A stretch of DNA of 64,000 nucleotides, taken from Bacillus cereus. Its GTDB lineage: Bacteria > Bacillota > Bacilli > Bacillales > Bacillaceae_G. Under the pieces are notes generated by a model. The model saw only the letters and a program-made list of their open reading frames with translations. It was not told the DNA's origin and made no database searches. Within the stretch, counting starts at the first letter, position 1. Each line of letters starts with the position of its first letter. Below are positions 9,364 through 17,828 of the stretch, piece after piece. The stretch spans positions 4,341,001 through 4,405,000 of the forward strand of contig NZ_CP089518.1 of the NCBI RefSeq assembly GCF_025917685.1. Direction: 5' to 3'. Position numbers and translations under genes: made by a program.

Positions 9364-10398
9364 TTACGCTCGTTTGAATTGTTGTAAGAAACGTACATCA
9401 TTTGTATAGAAATGACGAATGTCATCTACGCCGTATTTCAACATTGCGATACGCTCTGCGCCCATACCGAATGCGAAACCTTGATATTCTTTTGAATCAT
9501 AACCAGCCATTTCAAGTACGTTCGGATGAACCATACCTGCGCCTAAAATTTCGATCCAGCCAGTCCCTTTACAAGTGCCGCAACCTTTACCGTGACACAT
9601 CATACAAGAAATATCCATCTCTACAGATGGCTCTGTGAATGGGAAGAAACTTGGACGAAGACGGATTTCACGGTCTTCACCGAACATCTTTTTCACGAAT
9701 ACTTGCAGTGTACCTTTTAAATCACTCATACGAATGTTTTTATCAATTACAAGACCTTCAATTTGCATGAACTGGTGTGAATGTGTCGCATCATCGTCAT
9801 CGCGGCGATACACTTTACCAGGACAAATAATTTTGATTGGACCTTTTTCTTTATTATTTTCCATTGTACGTGCTTGCACAGAAGATGTATGTGTACGTAG
9901 TAACGTTTCTTCTGTAATGTAGAATGTATCTTGCATATCACGTGCTGGGTGATCTTTCGGTAAGTTTAGTGCCTCGAAGTTGTAGTAGTCTTTTTCTACT
10001 TCTGTTCCTTCAGCTACTTCATAACCCATACCGATGAATACATCTTCAATTTGTTCAACAACAGCTGTTAACGGATGGTGACACCCTGTTTCAACAGGAC
10101 GACCTGGCAGTGTAACATCAATTGTTTCAGTAGCTAATTTCGCTTCAATTACTGCTTTTTCTAAGTTACCAATTTTGTCATCTAGACGCGTTTGAATCGC
10201 TTCACGTACTTCATTTACTAATGCTCCCATACGTGGACGCTCTTCTGCTGATAATTTTCCCATGCCGCGTAATACTTCTGTAATTGGGCCTTTTTTTCCT
10301 AAATACGCTACGCGTACGTCGTTTAAGCCCTTTAGCTCTTTCGCTTCTTCAATAAGCTCTAACGCTTTTTGCTTTAGCTCTTTTAAACGTGCTTCCAT
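9364..10398 (-). CDS. pheS: Phenylalanine--tRNA ligase alpha subunit
   Basis: A 344-residue catalytic subunit. It has an N-terminal coiled-coil arm (about 1-90) and then the class II core with HPL near residue 115, motif 2 around [16 protein letters not shown], and motif 3 as [15 protein letters not shown] cysteine-rich stretch [16 protein letters not shown] is typical of the Bacillus enzymes. Start at 10398 follows a GGAGGG site; the open frame extends upstream into the T-box terminator without a start signal. First gene of pheS-pheT. Confidence 0.97.
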   Translation of the reverse strand: MEARLKELKQKALELIEEAKELKGLNDVRVAYLGKKGPITEVLRGMGKLSAEERPRMGALVNEVREAIQTRLDDKIGNLEKAVIEAKLATETIDVTLPGRPVETGCHHPLTAVVEQIEDVFIGMGYEVAEGTEVEKDYYNFEALNLPKDHPARDMQDTFYITEETLLRTHTSSVQARTMENNKEKGPIKIICPGKVYRRDDDDATHSHQFMQIEGLVIDKNIRMSDLKGTLQVFVKKMFGEDREIRLRPSFFPFTEPSVEMDISCMMCHGKGCGTCKGTGWIEILGAGMVHPNVLEMAGYDSKEYQGFAFGMGAERIAMLKYGVDDIRHFYTNDVRFLQQFKRA

Positions 10399-10422
10399 TT
10401 GGAACCCTCCTAATTTTAAAAA

Positions 10423-10670
10423 TAAAAAAACCTCGCTCCCAAAAAGGGACGAGGTAAATTCGCGGTACCACCCTAAATTGACAGAACAAGTCTGCCCACT
10501 CATTAGTTATAACGATCAATTCTGACCGGAACGCCTTTACATATAAATGGTCCTGGCGTCAACTCCAGAGGTGAATTCACTTCCGTCTACCATAAGAATG
10601 CTTTCAGTCTACGGCACTCTCTCCCTATATGGCGATTTTGTAAGCTACTCTTCTCTATCAACGTTTTTCG
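10423..10670 (-). promoter_or_regulatory. T-box leader of pheST (specifier TTC, Phe)
   Basis: The T-box GGGTGGTACCGCG lies on the minus strand of 10461-10473. A terminator stem (CCTCGTCCC/GGGAGCGAGG, 10431-10454) follows, with T residues towards 10423. Stem I contains GTGAA-TTC-ACC; the specifier TTC is at 10573-10575 and matches phenylalanine. Readthrough should depend on uncharged tRNA-Phe. The 5' edge is approximate. Confidence 0.92.
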
Positions 10671-10732
10671 TTATTTAACTTTTATTGTATGTTCATTTCA
10701 AACATATACTTCAACTTATTATAAGAAGTTTT

Positions 10733-11497
10733 TTATTTGTTCGCAACTGGGCTTTGTAAATAATACGTTAAAACCCCTGCTGCAACCGCAACATTTAATG
10801 ATTCTGCCCCGCCGTAAATTGGAATATACAAGTTTTGATCCGTTTTCGCAAGAATTTCTTGGCGTACGCCGCTTCCTTCATTTCCTACAATTAATGCAAA
10901 AATTCCGGCTGGTGTTACTTCACCGTAAGGAACTCCATTTTCAAGAGCTGTTCCATATACAGGAACGTTATTTTCCTTTAACTTGTCTACCCATTCTTCT
11001 AAGTTCCCTTTTACAACCGGTAAGTGGAAAATAGAGCCTTGTGTAGAGCGGAGTACTTTACTATTATATGCATCAACGCATCCTTCTCCAAGCACAACGG
11101 CATGAATACCAGCTGCATCAGCTGTACGAATAATTGTCCCTAAGTTACCTGGGTCTTGAAGACCATCTAATAAAAGAAACTTCCCATCTGCAAGAGCTAC
11201 TTCACTCTCGTGTTTCTCACAAACAGCAAATACACCTTGCGTCGTTTCTGTTTCACGAAGTACTTTTACGATTGCTTCAGGTACGATATACATTTCCACA
11301 TCATTAACTGTCCAATCTTCCGGAAGATCTGTCTGATCTGAAACGATAAGTTCTGTTACGACGCCTGCCTTTAAAGCTTCTTCCACTAAGTGGAACCCTT
11401 CAACAAAGAACAACCCTTGTTTATCGCGCTCTTTTTTCGTCTGCAGCTTTTTCCACTGCTTCACACGCGGATTTTGTACTGAATCAATGTTTTTCAT
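10733..11497 (-). CDS. TrmH/SpoU-family RNA 2'-O-methyltransferase (YsgA-like)
   Basis: A 254-residue SPOUT methyltransferase. An N-terminal substrate-binding domain (VKQWKKLQTKKERDKQGLFFVEG) is followed by the knotted catalytic domain with the three family motifs: LLDGLQDPGNLGTIIRT, IVGNEGSGVRQE and SLNVAVAAGVLTYYL. These bind S-adenosylmethionine and the target ribose. It probably modifies rRNA; the exact nucleotide cannot be told. In B. subtilis the homologue ysgA also precedes pheS. Start chosen at MKNIDSV behind GAGAGGG. Confidence 0.88.
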   Translation of the reverse strand: MKNIDSVQNPRVKQWKKLQTKKERDKQGLFFVEGFHLVEEALKAGVVTELIVSDQTDLPEDWTVNDVEMYIVPEAIVKVLRETETTQGVFAVCEKHESEVALADGKFLLLDGLQDPGNLGTIIRTADAAGIHAVVLGEGCVDAYNSKVLRSTQGSIFHLPVVKGNLEEWVDKLKENNVPVYGTALENGVPYGEVTPAGIFALIVGNEGSGVRQEILAKTDQNLYIPIYGGAESLNVAVAAGVLTYYLQSPVANK

Positions 11498-11612
11498 AAT
11501 ATGTATTTCCCTCTCTTCTTGTCTTATCATTATAGCCTATTTTTCATACATATTTACATAAAAAAGAACAAAAACTAACGTCAGTTTCAATTCTGAAGAA
11601 GAGGTGAAAATC

Positions 11613-11822
11613 ATGAGCTTTAATTTACGCGGCGCTGTATTAGCGAATGTAACTGGAAATTCACAAGACCAATTACAAGAAACGATTGTCGATGCAATTC
11701 AAAGCGGTGAAGAAAAAATGCTTCCAGGTCTTGGCGTTTTATTCGAAGTCATTTGGAAAAATGCTGATGAAAATGAAAAACACGAAATGTTAGAAACACT
11801 GGAGCAAGGATTAAAAAAATAA
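11613..11822 (+). CDS. sspI: Small acid-soluble spore protein I
   Basis: A 69-residue protein beginning [20 protein letters not shown] and ending [10 protein letters not shown], a near textbook SspI. It is a minor SASP made in the forespore, probably under sigma-G control; I did not find an unambiguous sigma-G promoter. Start at the ATG 11613 behind AGAGGTG. It stands alone with its own terminator. Confidence 0.93.
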   Translation: MSFNLRGAVLANVTGNSQDQLQETIVDAIQSGEEKMLPGLGVLFEVIWKNADENEKHEMLETLEQGLKK

Positions 11823-11829
11823 GCAATTT

Positions 11830-11866
11830 GAAAATCACCTTAGCATAAGCCGAGGTGATTTTTTTA
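11830..11866 (+). terminator. Terminator of sspI
   Basis: AAATCACCT/AGGTGATTT stem followed by a T run, about 8 nt after the sspI stop. Confidence 0.85.
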
Positions 11867-11998
11867 CGAAAAAATTTTTTTCTTCTCCTAAACATTTCTA
11901 CTTTACTAACGCTGATTGATGGAGTACAATGTTCAAAATACATTTAAACCGATCGATTTTCTTCATATACACCATTAGATAAAAGGAGTGAATGTTTT

Positions 11999-12556
11999 AT
12001 GCACCGTATTACGCTTGAACAAGTTTTTAAACATCACATTACACAAAAATATGTAAACCGTTCTGGAATGGTCCACGCGATTGCTGTCGCTTACCATGCG
12101 TTTCACCTAGCTAAAAAGCATCACGCCTCAGTCGATGCTGCGACAAAGGCTGGTTTCCTTCATGATATCGGACACCATACGTGGTACACAGGTGGCGAAT
12201 GGGACTATGACTTGTATAAAAAGAATGATATACATGCAATTAAAGGAGCAGAAAGAGCTCATAAATTGCTTATTAGATTAGGAGAACATCCGAAACTAGC
12301 AAAAGAAATTTCTGTTGCAATTCTTCTGCACACCGATTCTTTCCTACTAGAACAAACGCTTGAAAGAACACCTCTACAAAACGTTATTAAGTGGGCGGAT
12401 GAAGCCGATGAAGAACCGGGCGGGGCACATCATTATAGAACGATTCCTTATGAAAAAGCATTGAAAGCAATTCAACAATTAGACCGATTGGTAGAGCGTG
12501 AATTGCAAATAGAGCAATCGAAATCGAATAACAAGGCAGAACGCATTTACCAATGA
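11999..12556 (+). CDS. HD-domain phosphohydrolase
   Basis: A 185-residue protein with the metal-binding HD signature GFLHDIGHHTW (about residue 50), an upstream His in VHAIAVAYHAFH, and further His/Asp ligands in ILLHTDSF and KWADEADE. HD proteins hydrolyse phosphomonoesters or nucleotides; the substrate here is not deducible. ATG at 11999 follows AAAAGGAGTG. Single-gene unit with its own terminator. Confidence 0.83.
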   Translation: MHRITLEQVFKHHITQKYVNRSGMVHAIAVAYHAFHLAKKHHASVDAATKAGFLHDIGHHTWYTGGEWDYDLYKKNDIHAIKGAERAHKLLIRLGEHPKLAKEISVAILLHTDSFLLEQTLERTPLQNVIKWADEADEEPGGAHHYRTIPYEKALKAIQQLDRLVERELQIEQSKSNNKAERIYQ

Positions 12557-12558
12557 GA

Positions 12559-12591
12559 AAGAGGCATCACTACAGAGTGATACCTCTTTTA
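12559..12591 (+). terminator. Terminator of the HD-domain gene
   Basis: AAGAGGCATCAC/GTGATACCTCTT stem-loop, then TTTATTATTTT, directly after the stop codon. Confidence 0.85.
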
Positions 12592-12718
12592 TTATTTTCC
12601 CCTAAAAAACACACGGAATATTTCAAATTTGAATCTTGTATGTAATATTTAAACGTAACATTCCAAATTCAAATCAACTATAATTTTATATATAAATATA
12701 AAGAGGTGATTTGAACAT

Positions 12719-13432
12719 ATGCAACCCGCTACACAAATTCCAAACGAACAGAACAACTCCATGTCATGGTTACAATTTCTTGGAGTTTTATTCATTCTCT
12801 TCCCATGTCTCTCATTAATAAATATACTCCTTACACTTTTACCTATTGAGTTATATGGATACATTAACCCAGATACAAATAAATTTTTGCTTGATTCTAT
12901 AGAAAATGTAAGTTATGAATTAGTTGCTTTACTTTTACTAATCGTATTTACCACGAAATATAAACCACTGAAAGAACTAGTATTGCCTATATTTGATTTT
13001 CGAGTTTTAAAATCTTTTCAGATGTACATCTATGTTCTCATTTATTATGTACTCACTCTGTTTGTAGATATGTTTGTGTTAGATAAATTATTCCCTTCAT
13101 CCGTACAAGAACAGTCTGATGCATTGCAACTTTCAACACTAGAGCATTATCCACTTCTCTTACTTCTAGCTGGCGGGATTTTTGCACCTATTTTTGAAGA
13201 GCTTGTATGCAGAGGTATTCTTCTTCGTTTTTTCGAAGAGAAGTTTACCTTTTGGCCAGCTGTAATCCTCTCAAGTTTAATTTTCGGTATTGCCCATACG
13301 TACTCTGTGGGAGTTATGATTAGCGCATTTATGACGGGAATATTTGCTTGTTTATTGTACAAACAAACTAAATCTATTATTCCAGCTATACTATTACATA
13401 TTTTGACTAATGTAATCGCCTTTTCAACGTAA
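12719..13432 (+). CDS. CPBP-family intramembrane metalloprotease (CAAX protease/bacteriocin-processing)
   Basis: A 237-residue protein with about seven membrane segments. The Abi/CPBP catalytic motifs are visible: EE..R in FEELVCRGILLRFFEE, the FxxxH motif in FGIAHTYS, and a C-terminal His/Asn in LLHILTNVI. Such proteases cleave within the membrane and have been linked to bacteriocin self-immunity, sigma-factor release or protein sorting. No bacteriocin gene is visible nearby. Start follows AAAGAGGTGATTTG. Confidence 0.85.
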   Translation: MQPATQIPNEQNNSMSWLQFLGVLFILFPCLSLINILLTLLPIELYGYINPDTNKFLLDSIENVSYELVALLLLIVFTTKYKPLKELVLPIFDFRVLKSFQMYIYVLIYYVLTLFVDMFVLDKLFPSSVQEQSDALQLSTLEHYPLLLLLAGGIFAPIFEELVCRGILLRFFEEKFTFWPAVILSSLIFGIAHTYSVGVMISAFMTGIFACLLYKQTKSIIPAILLHILTNVIAFST

Positions 13433-13433
13433 A

Positions 13434-13458
13434 AAAGAGGTATCATCCCGATACCTCT
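13434..13458. terminator. Terminator after the CPBP protease gene
   Basis: AAGAGGTATC/GATACCTCTT stem immediately after the stop, with an A run on the left and a moderately T-rich right side. Confidence 0.8.
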
Positions 13459-13554
13459 TCATTCTTTTATAACAACTTCAAACTCTTCTTCTGTTAACAC
13501 TTTTCGATCATTCGTATCGTTACTACTCATTTCTATCAAATTATTCATATTCAT
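13459..13554 (-). CDS. Possible 31-aa peptide or gene remnant
   Basis: Minus-strand reading frame MNMNNLIEMSSNDTNDRKVL ending EEEFEVVIKE, with its stop abutting the terminator at 13434-13458. The acidic, protein-like sequence and the correctly placed hairpin suggest a real or formerly real coding end. No convincing ribosome site is within 15 nt of the ATG, so it may be a decayed C-terminus. Low confidence. Confidence 0.3.
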   Translation of the reverse strand: MNMNNLIEMSSNDTNDRKVLTEEEFEVVIKE

Positions 13555-13637
13555 TAACAATATCCAAAATAAACCTCATGTAGTAAAATGTTACTTAATT
13601 AATATAAAGGAGTTTATACATATTCAGTATTATTTGG

Positions 13638-13994
13638 ATGCTTTTTATGCCGCTTCTCATGTTGTGCGGAATTGCTGGTGGTATTTTTTTAGTGGTAACC
13701 GGAATTATTCATCGTAAATTCCTTGCTATTTTAATGGGGATTATTTGCTGCTCATTCGTTATAATGCCTTTTATTTTTTTGAACAAAGGTATAAACGGAG
13801 AGGATATTCTTCATATTCCAGCGGTTCTATATTGGGTGCTTTTCTCTCTAGCTGGTTTATTAGCAGGAATTAATGGGGCACGTTCAAAAATTAAAAGTAT
13901 ACGTAATACGGGATTCATTATTTTCTCGGTAGGACTGTTCGCAGCTATTTGTTATCAGCTCATGTCTATGCCTGATTCATATTTCATTCGTTAA
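13638..13994 (+). CDS. Hypothetical four-helix membrane protein, 118 aa (paralogue 1)
   Basis: Four hydrophobic segments with short basic loops (IIHRKFLAILMG, GARSKIKSIRNTG). It is clearly homologous to the next gene: LLMLCG.AGGIFLVVTGI.HRK aligns with ILMLCEVIVGIFLIIAGIKYRK. The annotated ATG at 13638 is about 25 nt from the only ribosome site (AAAGGAG, 13606-13612). A start 7 nt after that site would be the ATA at 13620, and would add six residues that align with the paralogue. Function unknown. Confidence 0.65.
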   Translation: MLFMPLLMLCGIAGGIFLVVTGIIHRKFLAILMGIICCSFVIMPFIFLNKGINGEDILHIPAVLYWVLFSLAGLLAGINGARSKIKSIRNTGFIIFSVGLFAAICYQLMSMPDSYFIR

Positions 13995-14007
13995 GAAGTT
14001 GTTACAC

Positions 14008-14370
14008 ATGGAAGCTACCGGATTATTAGTTTGGATTATTTTAGGCCCTATTTTGATGCTATGTGAAGTCATCGTTGGCATTTTTTTAATTATTGCTGGA
14101 ATTAAATATCGGAAATTACTTACTTTTATAGTGGGATTGATTAGCATATTACTTATCGTTGTTCCTATCATTTGTATAGGCTATGGAATAGATTTAGAGC
14201 GGATGCTTCCAATTTCAGGAACTTTATATTGGGGCTTCTTCCCTTTAGCCGGACTATTAGCTATTATAAGTGGAAGACAATTAACACATATTCGTTCTAT
14301 GGGGATAATTTTGTTTATAACGGGATTATGCTCTTTGACTGCTTATCATCTTTTATATTTAACTACATAA
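14008..14370 (+). CDS. Hypothetical four-helix membrane protein, 120 aa (paralogue 2)
   Basis: Four membrane segments, a tandem paralogue of the preceding gene with matching positions (LYWGFFPLAGLLA aligns with LYWVLFSLAGLLA, IRSMGIILFITGL with IRNTGFIIFSVGL). The ATG at 14008 lies 13 nt past the upstream stop with a weak AAGAAG ahead; an in-frame TTG at 13999 is an alternative. Probably translated from the same mRNA as paralogue 1. Function unknown. Confidence 0.7.
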   Translation: MEATGLLVWIILGPILMLCEVIVGIFLIIAGIKYRKLLTFIVGLISILLIVVPIICIGYGIDLERMLPISGTLYWGFFPLAGLLAIISGRQLTHIRSMGIILFITGLCSLTAYHLLYLTT

Positions 14371-14378
14371 AAACATAA

Positions 14379-14412
14379 AAAAGCAGGGAAATTAATTCCC
14401 TGCTTTTCTATT
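14379..14412. terminator. Bidirectional terminator between the paralogue pair and the efflux permease
   Basis: AAAAGCAGGGAA/TTCCCTGCTTTT stem with A and T flanks between convergent genes. It overlaps the last codons of the minus-strand permease gene. Confidence 0.85.
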
Positions 14413-16206
14413 TGGTTTATTGCCTGATGGTAAGAAGAACGATAATACCCAAGCAACACCTGCTAATATCGTTGCAATTAAGAAGGCATCGTTAATACCA
14501 TTAATTGCAGATAGCTTTGAAATTTGTCCGAATAATAGTTGCGTACTCATCGCATCTCCTGCTTGAGCTGATCCAGCTAATGCCGCTAAGCTTTGGCCCA
14601 TACCGTGCACTTTATCAACTAAAATTGGGTTTGACGTTGTTAACATATTGCCGTAATCCGCTACGTGAGCAGTTGTTTGTTGCGTCATAAGTGTAATTAA
14701 AATCGCTGTCCCAATTGAACCAGCTACTTGTCTTGACGTATTTTGCGTTGCTGTACCGTGAGAAATTAATTTCATCGGTAACGCGTTCATACCAGCTGTC
14801 ATAATTGGCATCATAATGAATGACATACCAATTGAACGTATAATATAATCCGTCATAATAACGCTATACGGTGTATCCATCGATAACGTCGTAAATTTAT
14901 ATGTTGCAAATGTTGTAATGGCTAATCCGACAATTGCTAACGGACGAATACCATACTTATCAAATAGTTTACCTGCAACTGGTCCCATAATCCCCATAAT
15001 TAATGATCCCGGAAGGAGTAGTAGACCAGATTCCATCGGCGTAAAGCCGCGAATATTTTGCAGATATACTGGAAGTAATAACATACCTCCGAATAATGCC
15101 ATCGTTACGATTGCGTTAATTAATAATGTGAAAGTGAACGTTGGATATTTAAACACTTGTAAATCAAGCATTTTATTGTCCGTTGTTAACTCTCTCCAAA
15201 TAAATACTGCTAAACCAATAACACCGATGATAAGTGTTATAACAACTTCTGCACTAGTCCAGCCATTATTTCCAGCTTCACTAAATCCGTACAATAAGCT
15301 TCCTAGTCCAATACTTGAACTAATAACACCAAATACATCTAACTTTGTTTTAGACACCGGCTGTGCTAGTGTGAAGAATTTTAAAGATAAGAACGTAATA
15401 ATTAAACCGATCACAAACATACCGTAGAACATTAAGTTCCAGCTATAATTTTCAATCACCCAACCTGTTATAGTTGGTCCAATAGCTGGCGCTAAAATCA
15501 TTGCTACCCCTAGTAATCCCATCGCTGCTCCGCGCTTATGAGGCGGGAATAATGTCATGAAGATATTCATACCAACCGGCATTAAAATACCTGCACCGAC
15601 CGCTTGAATAATGCGGCCTGTCATCATCATTGTAAAGTTACCTGATGTAGCACAAATGATAGATCCTACCGTGAAAAATAACATTGCCGCTACGAATAAT
15701 TTACGATACGTAAATCGTGAAACTAAAAAGGCACTAATCGGTACTAAAATTCCGTTCACAAGCATGAAGCCTGTAATTAACCATTGGGCCGTTGAAGTTG
15801 ATACGTTAAATTCGTTCATTAATGGAGGCAATGCAACATTAATGATTGTTTGGTTTAAAATAGAAACGAACATACCAAGAATTAATACAGCTACAACTGC
15901 CTTTACATTCACATTCTCTACCGGCAATTGTCTCTTCAGCATTTCTTTTTCCTGCTTTACTTGCTCTTGCTTCCCTATTTCTAATTCCACTACGTTAGAA
16001 GCTTCTATTTCTTGTTTTTGTTCAAGTTCTGTTTCTGTTTTTGTTTCTGTTTCTGTTTTTGTTTCTGTTTCTGTTACCTCTATTTTACTTACGGCTGGGA
16101 CTTGTTCTTCTCCCATATTCGTTTTTTTCTTTCGTAAAAGACGATTTACAAGGAAGAAGACGATTATACAAAATAGTGCATATCCTACAATTGCAATTGA
16201 GGACAT
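14392..16206 (-). CDS. DHA2-family drug efflux permease (EmrB/QacA type) with unusual N-terminal extension
   Basis: A 604-residue major facilitator with 14 membrane segments in the DHA2 core (from about residue 103; motif C-like GAGILMPVGMNIFM, NQTIINVALPP in helix 1). The core is preceded by about 100 extra residues: one additional membrane helix (residues 3-21), a basic stop-transfer RLLRKKK, and a low-complexity acidic linker of Thr-Glu-Thr-Glu-Lys repeats. Usual DHA2 proteins are about 480-510 residues. The partner HlyD-type gene ends 12 nt upstream, so they form one operon exporting hydrophobic drugs or similar compounds. Confidence 0.88.
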   Translation of the reverse strand: MSSIAIVGYALFCIIVFFLVNRLLRKKKTNMGEEQVPAVSKIEVTETETKTETETKTETELEQKQEIEASNVVELEIGKQEQVKQEKEMLKRQLPVENVNVKAVVAVLILGMFVSILNQTIINVALPPLMNEFNVSTSTAQWLITGFMLVNGILVPISAFLVSRFTYRKLFVAAMLFFTVGSIICATSGNFTMMMTGRIIQAVGAGILMPVGMNIFMTLFPPHKRGAAMGLLGVAMILAPAIGPTITGWVIENYSWNLMFYGMFVIGLIITFLSLKFFTLAQPVSKTKLDVFGVISSSIGLGSLLYGFSEAGNNGWTSAEVVITLIIGVIGLAVFIWRELTTDNKMLDLQVFKYPTFTFTLLINAIVTMALFGGMLLLPVYLQNIRGFTPMESGLLLLPGSLIMGIMGPVAGKLFDKYGIRPLAIVGLAITTFATYKFTTLSMDTPYSVIMTDYIIRSIGMSFIMMPIMTAGMNALPMKLISHGTATQNTSRQVAGSIGTAILITLMTQQTTAHVADYGNMLTTSNPILVDKVHGMGQSLAALAGSAQAGDAMSTQLLFGQISKLSAINGINDAFLIATILAGVAWVLSFFLPSGNKPNRKAGN

Positions 16207-16218
16207 CTCATCTCCCCC

Positions 16219-16872
16219 TTACTTATGAATACGAACTGACACATTCATTCCAGGAACAATATTTACTGATTTACTATGGTCTAAAGAAATTTTAACTGGT
16301 ACAACTTGCTTTACTTTCGTATAGTTCGCTGTTGCGTTACTTGATGGTAACATTGAGAATGTATTTGCTGTTGTTAATCCAACTTGTTCTACTTTTCCTG
16401 TTAACGTTGTATCTGGGTATGCATCTACATACACATCTACTGTTTGGCCTTTTTGAACATCATCAATAGTTGTTTCTTCAATGTTTGCTGTTACCCATAA
16501 ATTATTCATATCAAATGCGTAAGCAATTGGGCTTCCCGCTCCAACGAATGCATTTGTTGTTGCGTTTGATTGTACAACTGTCGCATTTTGTGGAATCGTT
16601 ACATCTACTGTTTGTTCTCCATTTGTTGCCGCTACAGTAACAGCACCTAATTTATCGTTCTCATTGTAATTTTTGCCTACTTCAGCTTTCCAGTCTGTTA
16701 ACTTACCCGCTACTGGTGACGCAATTGGAATTACCTTTCCGTCAATTTTTGCATTGTCTGTTTTTAAATAGTTTTCCGTTTGATTGTAATAGTAATAACC
16801 GCCAATACCGCCGCCAACTAATACAATTAATGTGATAATGTTGATAATTACCATTCTTCGAAACTGATTCAT
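16219..16872 (-). CDS. HlyD/EmrA-family membrane fusion protein (short form)
   Basis: A 217-residue protein with one N-terminal membrane anchor (about 7-27, IINIITLIVLVGGGIGGYYY). It then has the biotinyl-lipoyl-like half (NAKIDGKVIPIASPVAGKL) and a beta-barrel region (LWVTANIEETTIDDVQKGQ) ending VNIVPGMNVSVRIHK. EmrA proteins are usually about 380 residues; this one lacks the long coiled-coil hairpin, as expected where no outer membrane needs to be bridged. Start at 16872 behind AAGGAGAGG. First gene of the two-gene efflux operon, divergent from a TetR regulator. Confidence 0.88.
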   Translation of the reverse strand: MNQFRRMVIINIITLIVLVGGGIGGYYYYNQTENYLKTDNAKIDGKVIPIASPVAGKLTDWKAEVGKNYNENDKLGAVTVAATNGEQTVDVTIPQNATVVQSNATTNAFVGAGSPIAYAFDMNNLWVTANIEETTIDDVQKGQTVDVYVDAYPDTTLTGKVEQVGLTTANTFSMLPSSNATANYTKVKQVVPVKISLDHSKSVNIVPGMNVSVRIHK

Positions 16873-17104
16873 TGCATTCCTCTCCTTATATCGCATATAA
16901 TTTTTTTCTAAACTATTTACATCCTTTTTGTTTAGATTGCTTAATTGTTAATTATATTAACTTTTAACCAAAAAAATCACACCCTTTGCAGTACAAACCT
17001 TATTTCGTCTGTCTGCGAGCGGTGCTGATTTCTAAAGGACTATCGTTTATAATTATAAATAATTATGCCGAATCTACAACCGACAATTTAAGTATGAAAT
17101 GTTG

Positions 17105-17140
17105 CTTAAACAACAATACAATATCATTGTGTTGTTTAAG
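17105..17140. promoter_or_regulatory. Perfect inverted repeat, probable TetR operator
   Basis: Arms CTTAAACAACA (17105-17115) and TGTTGTTTAAG (17130-17140) are exact reverse complements around a 14-nt centre. The element ends 29 nt before the TetR start codon, in the control region between the regulator and the divergent efflux operon. The placement fits autoregulation; binding is inferred. Confidence 0.6.
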
Positions 17141-17169
17141 TGCAAAAAATTAAACAAGGAGAAGTAACA

Positions 17170-17787
17170 ATGTCTATTAAAAATACAAATGATCCACGTG
17201 TAAAACGAACGAGACAACTCATACAGGATGCTTTTGTCGCTTTAGTAGGCGAAAAAGGATTTGAAAATGTAACTGTCCAACATATTGCAGAACGTGCTCC
17301 TGTAAATCGCGCTACGTTTTATAGCCATTACCAAGATAAATATGACCTATTAGAAAAAAGTATCGAAGAAATGTTAGAGAAGTTAACAGAAGTAATTAAG
17401 CCTAAAAATAAAAATAAAGAAGAGTTTCAACTGACATTCGATTCACCATATCCGACATTTTTGGCTTTATTTGAGCATATCGCAGAAAACGCTAAATTCT
17501 ATAACGTTATGCTTGGTGATAAAGCAGTTGGAAACTATACTCATAAAATGATGAAAGCAATTCAAACACATTTAACATTAAGCTTATCTATTTCCCAGCC
17601 AGATGATGAAGACCTTATGGTCCCTCGTGATATTCTTATTAGTTATGTTACAGGCGCTCATATCGGAATGATTATGTCATGGTTAAAAAGAGGCATGATT
17701 TATACCCCACATTTCATGGCAATGCAATTAACTCGCTTAATTATTTTAGGAGCTCATACTGCAGCAGGATTAGAAAGACCGTTTTAA
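17170..17787 (+). CDS. TetR/AcrR-family transcriptional regulator
   Basis: A 205-residue repressor-type protein. It has an N-terminal TetR helix-turn-helix (about 10-60; LVGEKGFENVTVQHIAERAP, VNRATFYSHYQDKYDLL) and a helical C-terminal ligand domain (LISYVTGAHIGMIMSWLKRGM). It is divergent from the HlyD/DHA2 efflux operon, the usual arrangement for a drug-responsive pump repressor. Start is at ATG 17170 after AAGGAGAAGTAAC; the GTG at 17140 lies in the palindrome and has no ribosome site. Confidence 0.88.
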   Translation: MSIKNTNDPRVKRTRQLIQDAFVALVGEKGFENVTVQHIAERAPVNRATFYSHYQDKYDLLEKSIEEMLEKLTEVIKPKNKNKEEFQLTFDSPYPTFLALFEHIAENAKFYNVMLGDKAVGNYTHKMMKAIQTHLTLSLSISQPDDEDLMVPRDILISYVTGAHIGMIMSWLKRGMIYTPHFMAMQLTRLIILGAHTAAGLERPF

Positions 17788-17793
17788 AAATGA

Positions 17794-17825
17794 AAAAAGC
17801 GAAGGAGGTTATCCTTCGCTTTTTT
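17794..17825. terminator. Bidirectional terminator between the TetR gene and the M42 peptidase
   Basis: AAAAAAGCGAAGGA/TCCTTCGCTTTTTT stem between convergent genes. Confidence 0.9.
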
Positions 17826-17828
17826 CTA

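Noticed and set aside
16041..16295. Plus-strand open frames opposite the efflux genes (around 15611-16295)
   Set aside because: They are antisense to the repeat-rich N-terminus of the permease and the HlyD gene, have no ribosome site, and their Phe/Val/Ser runs simply mirror the Thr-Glu-Lys repeat.
17046..17059. Palindrome TTTATAATTATAAA upstream of the TetR gene
   Set aside because: Symmetric but composed only of A and T in very AT-rich DNA; likely chance or a promoter -10 region, weaker than the nearby perfect repeat.
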